Of a DNA stretch of 64,000 bases, positions 9,372 through 18,694 are shown in pieces; positions within the stretch are counted from its first letter, which is position 1, and each line of letters starts with the position of its first letter. The DNA comes from DATKPE01 sp035524335. Its GTDB lineage: Bacteria; Bacteroidota; Ignavibacteria; UBA10030; SZUA-254. Under the pieces are notes generated by a model. That model had not been told where the DNA came from, searched no databases, and saw nothing but the letters and a program-made list of their open reading frames with translations. The stretch covers positions 1-64,000 of the forward strand of contig DATKPE010000055.1 of NCBI GenBank assembly GCA_035524335.1. Direction: 5' to 3'. Made by a program: the position numbers and the translations under genes.

Positions 9372-10511
9372 ATGAACAGTTCCGACAGATCACCCACCTC
9401 ACACCATCCGAACGGGAGCGGGGAGACCGGCCCGAAACTCCGCGACGTCCTCCGCACCGATATCCGCCGCGGCGATTTCTTCAGCACCGTCCGTCGCGAT
9501 TTTGAGGATCTGCGCGAATACTTTCTCGATGACGATCAGAAGAACCGCATGGAATCGATGCGCCCCCTGAAAAGGGGCCTCTTCACCGTGCGCTGGCTTC
9601 TGAAGATGATGATCCTGAAACTGAACCCCGCCCGCCGCCTCATCCTCCTGATTGCCCTCGTCGCCCTGATCCTGAACTTTTCGGTGGTCGGAGGTGATAC
9701 GAGCAATATCACGTTCGATTTCAATTTTGGCCTTCTGGGCGGGATCCTCATCCTTTTTATTCTCATGCTGGAACTGAAAGATAAGCTCCTGGCCCGGAGC
9801 GAACTGGAAGCCGGCCGGGCCGTTCAGGCGGAACTCATGCCCCCTTCCAATCCCGAGGTCCCGGGCTGGTCGCTCTGGCTCTCCACCCGCACCGCCAACG
9901 AGGTGGGAGGCGATCTCGTCGATTTCCAGCAGTTGGCCGATCAGCGGTGCCGCATCGCCATCGCCGATGTCGCGGGGAAGGGACTCAACGCCGCGCTGAT
10001 GAGCGCAAAACTCCAGTCGACCCTCCGCGCCGTCGCCGCCGATCCTGTTCCCCTGGCCGCGATCGTGGAAAAAACCAACACGATCTATTACCGCGACGGG
10101 ATCCGGAGCATGTTCGCGTCGCTCATCTATCTTGAATTCCGTCCCGACGCCGGCACCGTCCGGTACATCAATGCCGGTCACCTCCCGCCCGTGCTCCTTT
10201 CGGATCAGCAGGCTGTTTCCCGATCAAAAGGGAATGCCGCGATCGGCCTCCTACCCGAGCCCGGTTATCGCGAAGATGCGGCCGAGCTCGCCCCCGGGGA
10301 CATCCTGGTACTCTTTTCCGACGGACTCACGGAGGCAAAAAACCCGTTCGGTGAATTCTTCGGTGAGCAGCGCCTGCTCGGGGCACTGCCCGGACTCCGG
10401 AATCGTTCCGCCGGCGAGATCGGTGCGCACCTCCTCAGGATGGTCGACCAGTTCATCGGCGACGGCCGGCCGGGAGACGACCTCTCCCTGGTGGTAATGA
10501 AACGGATCTGA
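9372..10511 (+). CDS. Membrane-anchored SpoIIE/PP2C-type serine phosphatase
   Basis: 379 residues. An N-terminal cytoplasmic stretch (1-90) is followed by two hydrophobic segments (about 92-110 and 118-133) and then a PPM-type phosphatase domain of the RsbU/SpoIIE group (about 145-379). Metal-binding acidic residues appear in GGDLVDF (Asp181, Asp184), IADVAGKG, LFSDGLTEAKN and GRPGDDLSLV. Family members dephosphorylate anti-anti-sigma factors in partner-switching pathways, but no STAS or anti-sigma gene is in the window, so the partner is unknown. The gene follows glgA by 35 bases; a connection to glycogen control is speculative. Confidence 0.9.
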   Translation: MNSSDRSPTSHHPNGSGETGPKLRDVLRTDIRRGDFFSTVRRDFEDLREYFLDDDQKNRMESMRPLKRGLFTVRWLLKMMILKLNPARRLILLIALVALILNFSVVGGDTSNITFDFNFGLLGGILILFILMLELKDKLLARSELEAGRAVQAELMPPSNPEVPGWSLWLSTRTANEVGGDLVDFQQLADQRCRIAIADVAGKGLNAALMSAKLQSTLRAVAADPVPLAAIVEKTNTIYYRDGIRSMFASLIYLEFRPDAGTVRYINAGHLPPVLLSDQQAVSRSKGNAAIGLLPEPGYREDAAELAPGDILVLFSDGLTEAKNPFGEFFGEQRLLGALPGLRNRSAGEIGAHLLRMVDQFIGDGRPGDDLSLVVMKRI

Positions 10512-10588
10512 GGGGATCAGCCTCCGCAGTCTCCCGCAACTAATTGGTTCACCGGCCGTACCATCAGCACGCACAGGAAAGCGATATT

Positions 10589-11458
10589 ATGCTTGAAATC
10601 AGCAATGTGACAAAGCGTTATCCGTCGGGGGTTGTGGCGGTCAGGGATTTTTCCCTCCGGATCGACCGGGGAATCGTCGGCCTTCTGGGACCGAACGGTG
10701 CCGGGAAAACAACCCTCATGCAGATGATCGCGACGATCACCCGGCCCACCTCCGGCACGATCCTGTTCCACGGGGAAAATATTTCGTCCCATCCCGACCG
10801 TTTGAGGAACCGTCTCGGGTACCTCCCGCAGGATTTCGGCGTGTACGGGAATCTGACCGCGTTCGAGTTCCTCTCTTACATCGCCGCCCTGAAGGGCGTG
10901 CACGACAAGAAGAAAATCCTGTCGCTTCTCGAGATTGTCAACCTGCATTCCGATGCGCACCGGCCGGCGGGCGCGTTCTCCGGCGGGATGCGCCAGCGGC
11001 TCGGGATCGCCCAGGCGCTCGTCAACGATCCGGAGCTCATCATCGTCGACGAGCCGACCGCAGGCCTCGATCCGGAGGAACGGGTGCGGTTCCGGAACAT
11101 CCTCTCGGATATCGGAGCGGGGACCCTCGTGATCCTGTCGACGCACATTGTCTCCGACGTCGAGGCTGTGGCGGGAAACATTGCCGTCATGAACCGGGGC
11201 GCCCTGATCTGCTGTTCCACGCCCGAAGAACTGCTCCGATCCGCTTCGGGGAAAACATGGGAGGCCCTCGTCTCCACCCGGCAGTTCGAAGAGATCCGGG
11301 GACAATTCCGGCTCTCGCGGATTCTCCGGAAGCCGGAAGGGGTTCACCTCCGGATCGTGCATCCCGCGGCGCCGTTTCCCGGGGCGGCTTCCGTCCGGCC
11401 CGAACTCGAAGAGGCGTTCATCCATGCAGTCAATTCAACGGTTTCCGGGGATGCCTGA
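10589..11458 (+). CDS. ABC transporter ATP-binding protein
   Basis: 289-residue ATPase subunit. Walker A is GPNGAGKT (residues 34-41), the Q-loop lies near YLPQDFG, the signature is FSGGMRQRLG and Walker B is LIIVDEPTAGLD, followed by the switch His in LSTHIVSDVE. The start ATG 10589 is preceded by AGGAAAG at a good distance; the open frame extends upstream to a TTG at 10544 that has no such support. The C-terminal 70 residues vary in this exporter class (ABC-2 type). It overlaps the permease gene, so the two form one exporter of unknown substrate. Confidence 0.93.
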   Translation: MLEISNVTKRYPSGVVAVRDFSLRIDRGIVGLLGPNGAGKTTLMQMIATITRPTSGTILFHGENISSHPDRLRNRLGYLPQDFGVYGNLTAFEFLSYIAALKGVHDKKKILSLLEIVNLHSDAHRPAGAFSGGMRQRLGIAQALVNDPELIIVDEPTAGLDPEERVRFRNILSDIGAGTLVILSTHIVSDVEAVAGNIAVMNRGALICCSTPEELLRSASGKTWEALVSTRQFEEIRGQFRLSRILRKPEGVHLRIVHPAAPFPGAASVRPELEEAFIHAVNSTVSGDA

Positions 11459-13028
11459 CCGGTCGACAGCGCTCCGTGCGATCGTGCGGGCCGAATTTCT
11501 TCTCCGGTTCCGCCGCACCTCGAGCATTATCATTCTCCTGGCTGTTGCGGCCGGTGTCTATTTCATTGTCCCGGAGCCCTCCTCGGGCCATTCGATGATC
11601 CAGGTGGAAGGACATCATGTACTGCAGAATTCGGCCGCGGTGGCGCTTGCGACGGGTCTGAACTGCTCCCTGCTCCTGAGCCTCTTCGGGTATTATCTTG
11701 TCAGCAATTCGCTTCGGCGCGAAATTCTCTCGCATACCGCGTCGGTTGTCGCGGCGACGCGCGTCGGGTCGCTCGAGTACCTCACCGGAAAGTTCATCGG
11801 AAATGTCCTGTTCCTGGCCGTAATAGGGGCGGGATGCATGCTGAGCGCGATGGCGATGTTTCTTCTCAGGGGCGAGGGAACCCTTGAACCCCTGGTGTTC
11901 CTTGCGACGTACACGTGGCTTCTTCTCCCGATGGTCGCCGTGGTGGCGGCGATCGCCCTGCTTTTCGAGAGTGTTTCAGTACTTTCGGGCCGGGTGGGGG
12001 ACGTTCTTTATTTTTTCATATGGGGAGGGTCGCTCGGTGCGCCGGTGGCCATCGTTCAATCGTCCCACGCCCATCGATGGCTGGAAATGGTCGACATCCT
12101 CGGACTGACCGAGGTGATCACGCAACTTACCCGCAGATTCAATACGGAGAACATCTCGATCGGATTTTCCACGACGAACCGGGCGCTCGCACCGATGCAT
12201 TTTGCGGGTCTGGAGTTCGGCGGGGATGCCCTGCTGGTCAGGCTTGGTCCTCTCGTCGCCGCGGCGGTCTGTCTCCTTATTGCCCGGGCCGCGTTTCACC
12301 GCTTTGATCCGGTCAGGATCAAACGGCTCTCGGGGCGGGATCGCTGGGATCTCAGGAGGAGGATCGAACTTCGTCTGAAACCGGCGACAGGCTGGCTGGT
12401 TTCCCTGACAGGAGCGGGGAGCCGCCGTGCCGGCTTTTCCGGAGCGGTCAGGGCCGACGTGATCATGACCCTGCTGCAGTCGCCTCTGATCCTGGTGGCC
12501 GTCGGGGTGTTTCTCCCGCTCACGCTGTTCATGGATCTGGCGGATGTGCGGACGGGAGTTCTGCCGGCGATGGTGGTGGTCCTCGTGATTGCGCTTTCGG
12601 ACATCGCCTCCCGCGATCCCTCGGCGGGCATGCTGAAGCTTCTCTGTTCGGTTCCCCGCGTCAGGGAACGCTACGTTCTGTGGAAGTTCTGTTCGTCGCT
12701 GGCGGTGACACTGCTGTTCACGGCGGTGCCGCTGGTGCGGCTGGGGGGAGGATCGGCGACGGCGTGCATTTCGCTGGCCGTCGGTACGCTTCTCCTGCCG
12801 GCTGCAGCCACGGGAATGGGAGTGCTGACGGGGGCGGGAAAACTGTTCATCGTTACCGTGCTCATGCTCCTCGACGCGGCGCTGAATGCGCAGGGAGTGC
12901 CGGGGCTCGACTTTTTCGGGTGTTACGGGATTGCGACACCGGCGACGCAGGCGGGGTATTTCGGCGGTGCGGTACTGCTCCTCGCGGCCGCGCATGCGAA
13001 GCATGCCGCGGCGATGAAGAAGTTGTAG
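11451..13028 (+). CDS. ABC-2-like exporter permease, two-halved
   Basis: 525 residues with many hydrophobic segments: about six in residues 20-300, then a cytoplasmic stretch rich in Arg (about 300-340), then about six more, as if two ABC-2 halves were joined. The ATG at 11451 overlaps the stop of the ATPase gene by eight bases; an in-frame ATG at 11424 is an alternative. Substrate cannot be told. The gene converges on ychF with only 12 bases between the two stop codons and no obvious terminator hairpin. Confidence 0.8.
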   Translation: MPDRSTALRAIVRAEFLLRFRRTSSIIILLAVAAGVYFIVPEPSSGHSMIQVEGHHVLQNSAAVALATGLNCSLLLSLFGYYLVSNSLRREILSHTASVVAATRVGSLEYLTGKFIGNVLFLAVIGAGCMLSAMAMFLLRGEGTLEPLVFLATYTWLLLPMVAVVAAIALLFESVSVLSGRVGDVLYFFIWGGSLGAPVAIVQSSHAHRWLEMVDILGLTEVITQLTRRFNTENISIGFSTTNRALAPMHFAGLEFGGDALLVRLGPLVAAAVCLLIARAAFHRFDPVRIKRLSGRDRWDLRRRIELRLKPATGWLVSLTGAGSRRAGFSGAVRADVIMTLLQSPLILVAVGVFLPLTLFMDLADVRTGVLPAMVVVLVIALSDIASRDPSAGMLKLLCSVPRVRERYVLWKFCSSLAVTLLFTAVPLVRLGGGSATACISLAVGTLLLPAAATGMGVLTGAGKLFIVTVLMLLDAALNAQGVPGLDFFGCYGIATPATQAGYFGGAVLLLAAAHAKHAAAMKKL

Positions 13029-13040
13029 CCGGGAGAGGTT

Positions 13041-14126
13041 TCAGCTGTGGCGGATCGACATGATGTCCCCCTCGTGGACGATGTATTCCTTTCCTTCCAG
13101 CCGCCACAATCCCTTTTCCTTCACTTTTGCGAACGAACCGTCGTTCGCCATGAAATCGTCGTAGTGGACGACTTCGGCACGGATGAACTTCTGAACGAAG
13201 TCCGAATGGATCGCACCGGCGGCTTCCTGGGCGGTCATCCCTTTCCGTATCGTCCAGGCACGGCATTCATCCTCACCGACGGTGAAGAAGGATTGGAGGC
13301 CGAGCAGGTCGTACGACTGGCGGATGAGGGATGTCAGGGCCGATTCGGTGACGCCGTATTCGGCCATGAAGACGGCGGCTTCCTCGTCGGGCAGTTCCGA
13401 CATTTCCATTTCAATCTTGCCGAAGAATGTCATCGCCCGGGTGTTGGCGCCGCCCTTCGCCTTTGTGACCGCGGCGAGAAGAGCGGGAGCCCTGTCGCGC
13501 TCCGTCTCGTCCAGATTCAGGGCGATGAGCATCGGCTTGATCGAGAGAAGCTGATACGTTTTCAGAATCAGAAGTTCTTCCTTTGAAAGCACGGCCTCGC
13601 GGAGCGGGCGCTCTTCCGAGAGGATCGCATGGCATTTTTCGAGGACCGGCAGTTCCTTTCTGGCGGTTTCATCGCTGCTTTTCTGAAGTTGTTTCCTGAT
13701 GCGTTCGATCCGGGTTTCGAGAATGCCGAGGTCGGAGAGGATGAATTCGGTTTCAAATCCTGTGATATCCCGCAGGACATCGACCGAGCCGTCGGGGTGG
13801 GGAACCGTGTCATTCGCGAACGAGCGCACCACCTGAACGAGGGCGTCATTGGTTTTGACGCTGGCCAGAAAGTTTGTCGTGAACTGGGTCGATCCGGATT
13901 CTCCCTTCTGCAGGCCGACGACGTCGACAAACTCAATCGTTGCGTAGACGGTGCGTTTCGGATGGAAGATGGCGTCGCACTTGTCGAGTCGTTCGTCCGG
14001 AACCTTGACGACGGCGTGGTGCGTTTCGCTCCTGGAGAGTACCGTCGGATCCAGGTGTGTCTTCGTGATGGTCTGAAACAGGGTTGTCTTGCCCGAAAAG
14101 GGAAGACCGACGATGCCGATCTGCAT
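13041..14126 (-). CDS. ychF: YchF / OLA1-family P-loop ATPase
   Basis: 361 residues, the usual length. It shows the Obg-family G1 loop GLPFSGKT, the G3-type VDVVGLQKG, a G4-type NLDE in place of NKxD (the feature that gives this family ATP preference), a coiled-coil insertion (about 125-200) and a C-terminal TGS domain ending KEYIVHEGDIMSIRH. YchF proteins bind ribosomes and influence stress responses and translation initiation. It is downstream of and on the same strand as the DUF4032 gene with 67 bases between, so the two may be co-transcribed. Confidence 0.93.
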   Translation of the reverse strand: MQIGIVGLPFSGKTTLFQTITKTHLDPTVLSRSETHHAVVKVPDERLDKCDAIFHPKRTVYATIEFVDVVGLQKGESGSTQFTTNFLASVKTNDALVQVVRSFANDTVPHPDGSVDVLRDITGFETEFILSDLGILETRIERIRKQLQKSSDETARKELPVLEKCHAILSEERPLREAVLSKEELLILKTYQLLSIKPMLIALNLDETERDRAPALLAAVTKAKGGANTRAMTFFGKIEMEMSELPDEEAAVFMAEYGVTESALTSLIRQSYDLLGLQSFFTVGEDECRAWTIRKGMTAQEAAGAIHSDFVQKFIRAEVVHYDDFMANDGSFAKVKEKGLWRLEGKEYIVHEGDIMSIRHS

Positions 14127-14193
14127 GGATAATCGATAATGGTGAGACGGACAGGGATAACATACGAAAATCCGGCGAGACTTGCCCGTCCGG

Positions 14194-15450
14194 TCAGCGG
14201 TCGAAGAGCTTTTTCATCGACCGGAGGAGCCCCGTCATTTTTTCGGCGGACTCGATTCTGCGGCCGCTTTTGCGGGAGTAACTTTCGAACGCCGCAGTGA
14301 GACCGACATCAGAGCCGAACTGCTGGCTCAGGTAATATTTATGGAGCATGATGTCGAGGTAAAGAGAGGCGGCCGTGCTGTCGGGAAAATCGTGCAGGAT
14401 ATCGTATTCCGCAAATAATTTGAGCACCGGTTTGAAGACGTGCACATACCAGTCCCGCGCCGCCTCGTCAACCGGGACCTCGCGTCCGCGGCGCTCGCTG
14501 AGGTACCATTTGTGCTCGTAGATGTGCTGGAGAAGCGCCCTTGACTGTCCCGGTTCCTGAAACGTGCCGAGAAGACGGTCGACATCCATGTTCGTGATCA
14601 TCGCGAACCATTTCTCCTCGTGCTCGATCTCGAACAGGTCGCGGTACCGCTGGAGAATGTACCGCTGATCCCCGGCGGCAATCATCGGATCGGGGCTGGT
14701 CCCGCTCCTCCGGAGGTCCTCCTCGGCCCATGCAATGGATTCGAGAAAATTGCTGAGATCGCTGAGGCGCATCGACTCCGAAAGCGTCGGATGGAATTCA
14801 ACCGTTTCGGCATCGGCGAGCACCGCCCGCAGAACGGTCCGGTTGCCGATTTCAGGAAAACGTTCCTTCGCGAAGACGATCATCATATTGGAGAGCGATG
14901 CGTCCCCCCAGAAAATATTTTTGATATGCAGACCGACGAAGAGGGTGATGATCGCATCCCATATCCGTTTCCTGTTGATTTTCTGAAACTGCCGCCGGAA
15001 GAGGAAATAATTCGGGATGGAATATTCCAGCAGACGGGTCACGACATAACCCGTGGCGTGCGTCTCGGCCTGGACACCGACGGCGGTGTTCACCGGCACG
15101 AGGCCGTCAATCCGGTATACCGTTCCGACGGGGATAAGCGTCGGGACGCCAAGCGAGCGAAGCCGGAGGTAGGTATCGACCTCGCGTCCGGCGGCCTCTC
15201 CGGAGGTCTCTTTCACGGCAAAGGCGCTCCGGCGCAGTCTGATAAACCGGACGACATGCCGCGAGATTCCGCTCCGGACGGGTATGAAGTTTGCATCCCG
15301 GGATGTCCATGCGGACAGCGGCTTGTACCACGGCAGACGCTGAAGCGGCCGGGCCTCCGTTCCCTCGAACATCATGGAAATGCTCATCCGGTCCGAGGTG
15401 CCGCTCCGGACCGAACCGCGTCGCCTCTGCGCGCGTTTCTCCTGATCCAT
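14194..15450 (-). CDS. DUF4032-type protein with LPS-kinase-like fold
   Basis: 418 residues from the ATG at 15450; an alternative start is ATG 15387. The open frame runs further upstream but only as antisense of the neighbouring glucosidase gene. The opening of the domain is characteristic: LPWYKPLSAW, then RGISRHVVRFIRL and AFAVKET (putative ATP-binding Lys). Later GLHIKNIFWGDASLSNMM resembles the catalytic loop of Kdo/WaaP-type kinases, and ADAETVEF resembles a metal-binding DFG equivalent. The C-terminal half (DUF4032 proper) is helical and charged. Function of the family is unknown. No signal peptide or membrane segment is seen. Confidence 0.75.
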   Translation of the reverse strand: MDQEKRAQRRRGSVRSGTSDRMSISMMFEGTEARPLQRLPWYKPLSAWTSRDANFIPVRSGISRHVVRFIRLRRSAFAVKETSGEAAGREVDTYLRLRSLGVPTLIPVGTVYRIDGLVPVNTAVGVQAETHATGYVVTRLLEYSIPNYFLFRRQFQKINRKRIWDAIITLFVGLHIKNIFWGDASLSNMMIVFAKERFPEIGNRTVLRAVLADAETVEFHPTLSESMRLSDLSNFLESIAWAEEDLRRSGTSPDPMIAAGDQRYILQRYRDLFEIEHEEKWFAMITNMDVDRLLGTFQEPGQSRALLQHIYEHKWYLSERRGREVPVDEAARDWYVHVFKPVLKLFAEYDILHDFPDSTAASLYLDIMLHKYYLSQQFGSDVGLTAAFESYSRKSGRRIESAEKMTGLLRSMKKLFDR

Positions 15451-15552
15451 TCTCCAAGGTAGCAGTTCAGCGGAAAGATTCCAAGAAATGCGTTTCTCCC
15501 CCTTTTCTGACCGGAAATTCGTATCTTGATCGGGCATTCGCACGGGAACGAC

Positions 15553-18500
15553 ATGAAAACCATTCTTCTGACACTGATCCTTGCCGCCGGCGCCCCGGCT
15601 GCAGGGGAGCTTTCCGGAAACCGCATCTCGTCCGATGAACTGAAAATTGCCGTCGACGGACCATCGCGGGAAATCGCCTACACAAACAAGGAGGCCGGCT
15701 ACTATTATACGGAGACCAACGGTCCCCACCGGACAGGATGGCAGGGCTGGCACATCATGTCGGTAAAAATCCTGGATGATTACCGCATCGTCGCCGGAGG
15801 CGATACTCTCCGGCGGGAACAGGCGCACGCGGAGGTTTTGCCCCATCAGATGACCCGTCTCTATCCCGGCGGAACCACGGAAACATTCACCATGCTCGAT
15901 TCCGTCGACGCGCTCGTCGTCGAGCTCCGGAGTCTCCGGGCTTCCCTGCTCCGGTTTTCCCCGCTCTTTGCCGAGTCGCCCCATCCGGAGGACTATGTTG
16001 TCCGATGGGATCACCGGGTACTGCTGATCGCGCTCAAGCGGCATCTCCGGCGGACTGCATCCGAAAATTATCCTGTCTGGATCGGAATTTCGGCCGCGCC
16101 TCCCATAACCGCCCTCCGGTATGAACCCGATTCCCCCGGAACGGCGGCGCCATGGTCGCCGGCGGATCTGATCGCCGAGCCGTGGCACGACAGGTGTACC
16201 TTTGTCCTTGCCGCCGGCGATTCCGCAACGGCAACGGCCGAGCTTGCCCGCCAGATCGCGGAGTCCTACCCCGGCCGGATCGCCGCGAGGGAGCGGCGGA
16301 TCGAGCAGATGCTCAACAGATCGATGTTCCGGTGCAATGATGAAAATTATACTCGTGCCGTCAACTGGGCAAAAGTTTCCGCCGACGCCCTCATCATGAA
16401 TCAGCTGAAGAAGGGAATATTTGCGGGACTGCCGTGGTTTGATAATTACTGGGGAAGGGATTCGTATATCTCCCTTCCGGGGACTGCGCTGGTCACAGGT
16501 GATTTTGCGGAAGCGAAGCAGATCCTCAATTCATTCGCCGGCTGGCAGGATACGAACCGGCAAAGTCCCACATGGGGAAGAATCCCGAACATCGTCACCC
16601 CCGTCTCGATAGCCTACAACACTGCGGACGGGACCCCCTGGTTCACCATCGCCGCGGAAGAATATGTCCGGATGTCGGGCGACACGGGATACGTTCCCGT
16701 CATTTATCCGGCGGTCAGACTTGGGATCGGCGCTTCGATTGCGCGGAGGTGCGACAGATACGGTTTTCTGACTCATGCCGACGCGGAAACCTGGATGGAC
16801 GCGGTCGGTCCCGAGGGTCCGTGGAGTCCCCGGGGAAACAGGGCCGACGATATCCAGGAGCTCTGGTATCGTCAACTGAGAGCGGGAGCCCGGTTTGCGA
16901 GGATGGTCGGGGATTCCGGAAGCGCCTCGGCATGGGACGGGCGCGCCGATTCACTCAGAACGATGTTCAACCGGATGTTCATCGATGCGGATTCCGCCCA
17001 GCTCTACGATCACCTGAACGCCGACGGTTCGCCCGACCGTCGGATCAGGCCGAATCAGATATTCGCCCTTGGATTGATTCAGGATCCGGTCATCCGGGCT
17101 AACGTATTCCGGAAACTCACCGAGCGGCTGGTCTATTCCTATGGCGTCGGCTCCCTGTGGCAGGAGGATCCCGGATACCATCCATGGCATCATTATGAAC
17201 CGTATTACGTTCAGGATGCCGCGTACCATAACGGCGTGGTCTGGACGTGGCTCGCGGGGAGGTGGATCGACGAAGCCGCCGGATACGGCCTCCCGGATCT
17301 CGCCTTTACCGTCACCGCGTCGATGACAAGGCAGATCCTGGAGCGGGGAGCGGTCGGCACGATTTCGGAACTGCTCGACGGGGCCCCGAGGCCGGGAGAA
17401 AGTGAACCGGGGCTGTCGGGAACTTTTTCACAGGCCTGGAGTCTCGCCGAATATATCAGGGTGCTCTACGAGGCATACCTGGGGATCCGCACCGATGCAG
17501 TCGGAGATCGCATTTCCATCACACCTCATCTTCCCGGCGAGATTACAGAAGTGTCGTGCACAATTCCGGTCGGGACCCGCCGAGTCGGGATGCTCGTGCA
17601 TGACATGGGAGGGCGGGGTGACGTCCGGTTCACGCTCGACACCGGTGAAGTCCCGTTGCGGCTCGATTTTGGTCTGGGGAACAGGAGATCATCCTGCACG
17701 CTTCTCCCGGGGAAACCTCTCCGGATCACGTTTGATGAGGACGGATTGTCGGTTGCCGGTACTGCCTGCGGAGACCCGGCAACGATCCCGGACGACAGGG
17801 CCTCGGGACCGGTGCGTGGAATCCTGGCGGGCATCCGCCTTGCGGTGCCTCATGTCCGCGCCGATCTTCCGGCCCTCCGGAGGCCGTCCTACCGGGCGCT
17901 GACGCACGAGGAGGTTTCGTCGGTTAATCCGCAGTCAAAGATCATTTATGATGCGCCGGATCCCGAAGGCGACGACAGGGGACCGGGATCGTACACATAT
18001 CCCGCAACGCCGGCCCTGCTTGCCGGCAGTCTCGATATCACCCATTTCACCGCCGCATATGACGGCCGGTATTTTTATTTCAGGCTGACATTCCGGAATC
18101 TGTCGAATCCGGGATGGCATCCGGAATACGGTTTCCAGCTCACCTTCGCGGCGATTGCAGTCCACACCGGGGATGCGGGGCAGTCCGTACAGAGGGTGGT
18201 CGGGCGGAATGCGCACTACTTTCTCGATTCCTCGCTTGCGTTCAGCCGGATCGTCTATATCGGCGGCGGGATCAGCGTCGAAGACGGAAAAGGGGCGATA
18301 CTGGCGGAATACCGGCCGGTCGCCGGGGATGAAAAAAAACCGCTCGGCGATGTTGCGTCGCATACGATTTCCTGTGCGGTACCCGGAGAGTTGCTCGGCG
18401 CGCCGGATGCACGCTGGAAATTTTCCGTGCTGATCGGTGCACAGGACGATCACGGGGGCGCCGGAGTGGGGGAATTCCGCGCGGTCGGCGCTGAAGCCGG

Positions 18501-18582
18501 TGAATGGATCGGCGGCGGAAAGTCCGATCCCGCGGCGTCGAATATTTATGATGTTCTGTTGCCGCAGGATGTGCGAAGATGA
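15553..18582 (+). CDS. Exported amylo-alpha-1,6-glucosidase-like enzyme (GH133 type) with glucodextranase C-terminal domain
   Basis: 1009 residues. A signal peptide (MKTILLTLILAAGAPAAG) puts it outside the cytoplasm. Residues about 25-250 are a beta-rich N-domain. The (alpha/alpha)6 catalytic domain (about 260-640) shows the debranching-enzyme motifs GLPWFDNYWGRDSYISLPG, DAETWMDAVGPEG and YYVQDAAYHNGVVWTWL. Residues about 780-1005 resemble the C-terminal binding module of glucodextranase (DPEGDDRGPGSYTYP, then a DOMON-like beta-sandwich). Export fits scavenging of external alpha-glucan better than turnover of internal glycogen. The start was chosen for the signal peptide and the upstream GGGAAC. 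It diverges from the DUF4032 gene. Confidence 0.87.
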   Translation: MKTILLTLILAAGAPAAGELSGNRISSDELKIAVDGPSREIAYTNKEAGYYYTETNGPHRTGWQGWHIMSVKILDDYRIVAGGDTLRREQAHAEVLPHQMTRLYPGGTTETFTMLDSVDALVVELRSLRASLLRFSPLFAESPHPEDYVVRWDHRVLLIALKRHLRRTASENYPVWIGISAAPPITALRYEPDSPGTAAPWSPADLIAEPWHDRCTFVLAAGDSATATAELARQIAESYPGRIAARERRIEQMLNRSMFRCNDENYTRAVNWAKVSADALIMNQLKKGIFAGLPWFDNYWGRDSYISLPGTALVTGDFAEAKQILNSFAGWQDTNRQSPTWGRIPNIVTPVSIAYNTADGTPWFTIAAEEYVRMSGDTGYVPVIYPAVRLGIGASIARRCDRYGFLTHADAETWMDAVGPEGPWSPRGNRADDIQELWYRQLRAGARFARMVGDSGSASAWDGRADSLRTMFNRMFIDADSAQLYDHLNADGSPDRRIRPNQIFALGLIQDPVIRANVFRKLTERLVYSYGVGSLWQEDPGYHPWHHYEPYYVQDAAYHNGVVWTWLAGRWIDEAAGYGLPDLAFTVTASMTRQILERGAVGTISELLDGAPRPGESEPGLSGTFSQAWSLAEYIRVLYEAYLGIRTDAVGDRISITPHLPGEITEVSCTIPVGTRRVGMLVHDMGGRGDVRFTLDTGEVPLRLDFGLGNRRSSCTLLPGKPLRITFDEDGLSVAGTACGDPATIPDDRASGPVRGILAGIRLAVPHVRADLPALRRPSYRALTHEEVSSVNPQSKIIYDAPDPEGDDRGPGSYTYPATPALLAGSLDITHFTAAYDGRYFYFRLTFRNLSNPGWHPEYGFQLTFAAIAVHTGDAGQSVQRVVGRNAHYFLDSSLAFSRIVYIGGGISVEDGKGAILAEYRPVAGDEKKPLGDVASHTISCAVPGELLGAPDARWKFSVLIGAQDDHGGAGVGEFRAVGAEAGEWIGGGKSDPAASNIYDVLLPQDVRR

Positions 18583-18694
18583 TGCCGGATGAGGCAGGCT
18601 GAAGGACCGCTGAATCATTTTGAAGCGGGGTTCGTATATATATGGTAAAGAAGGAAGAGATGTTCGCCAAAATGATGAAAATATGAGGTCCGCT

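Noticed and set aside
10544..10588. Earlier TTG start for the ABC ATPase
   Set aside because: No ribosome binding site; the ATG at 10589 has AGGAAAG upstream and begins with the usual LEISNVTKRY.
18642..18686. 14-codon upstream frame (also an 8-codon version from 18660) before the LiaF-like gene
   Set aside because: Its stop overlaps ATG 18683, which first suggested a leader peptide. ATG 18695 has the better ribosome binding site (GAGG, 6-base spacer), and the small frame's own site is badly spaced.
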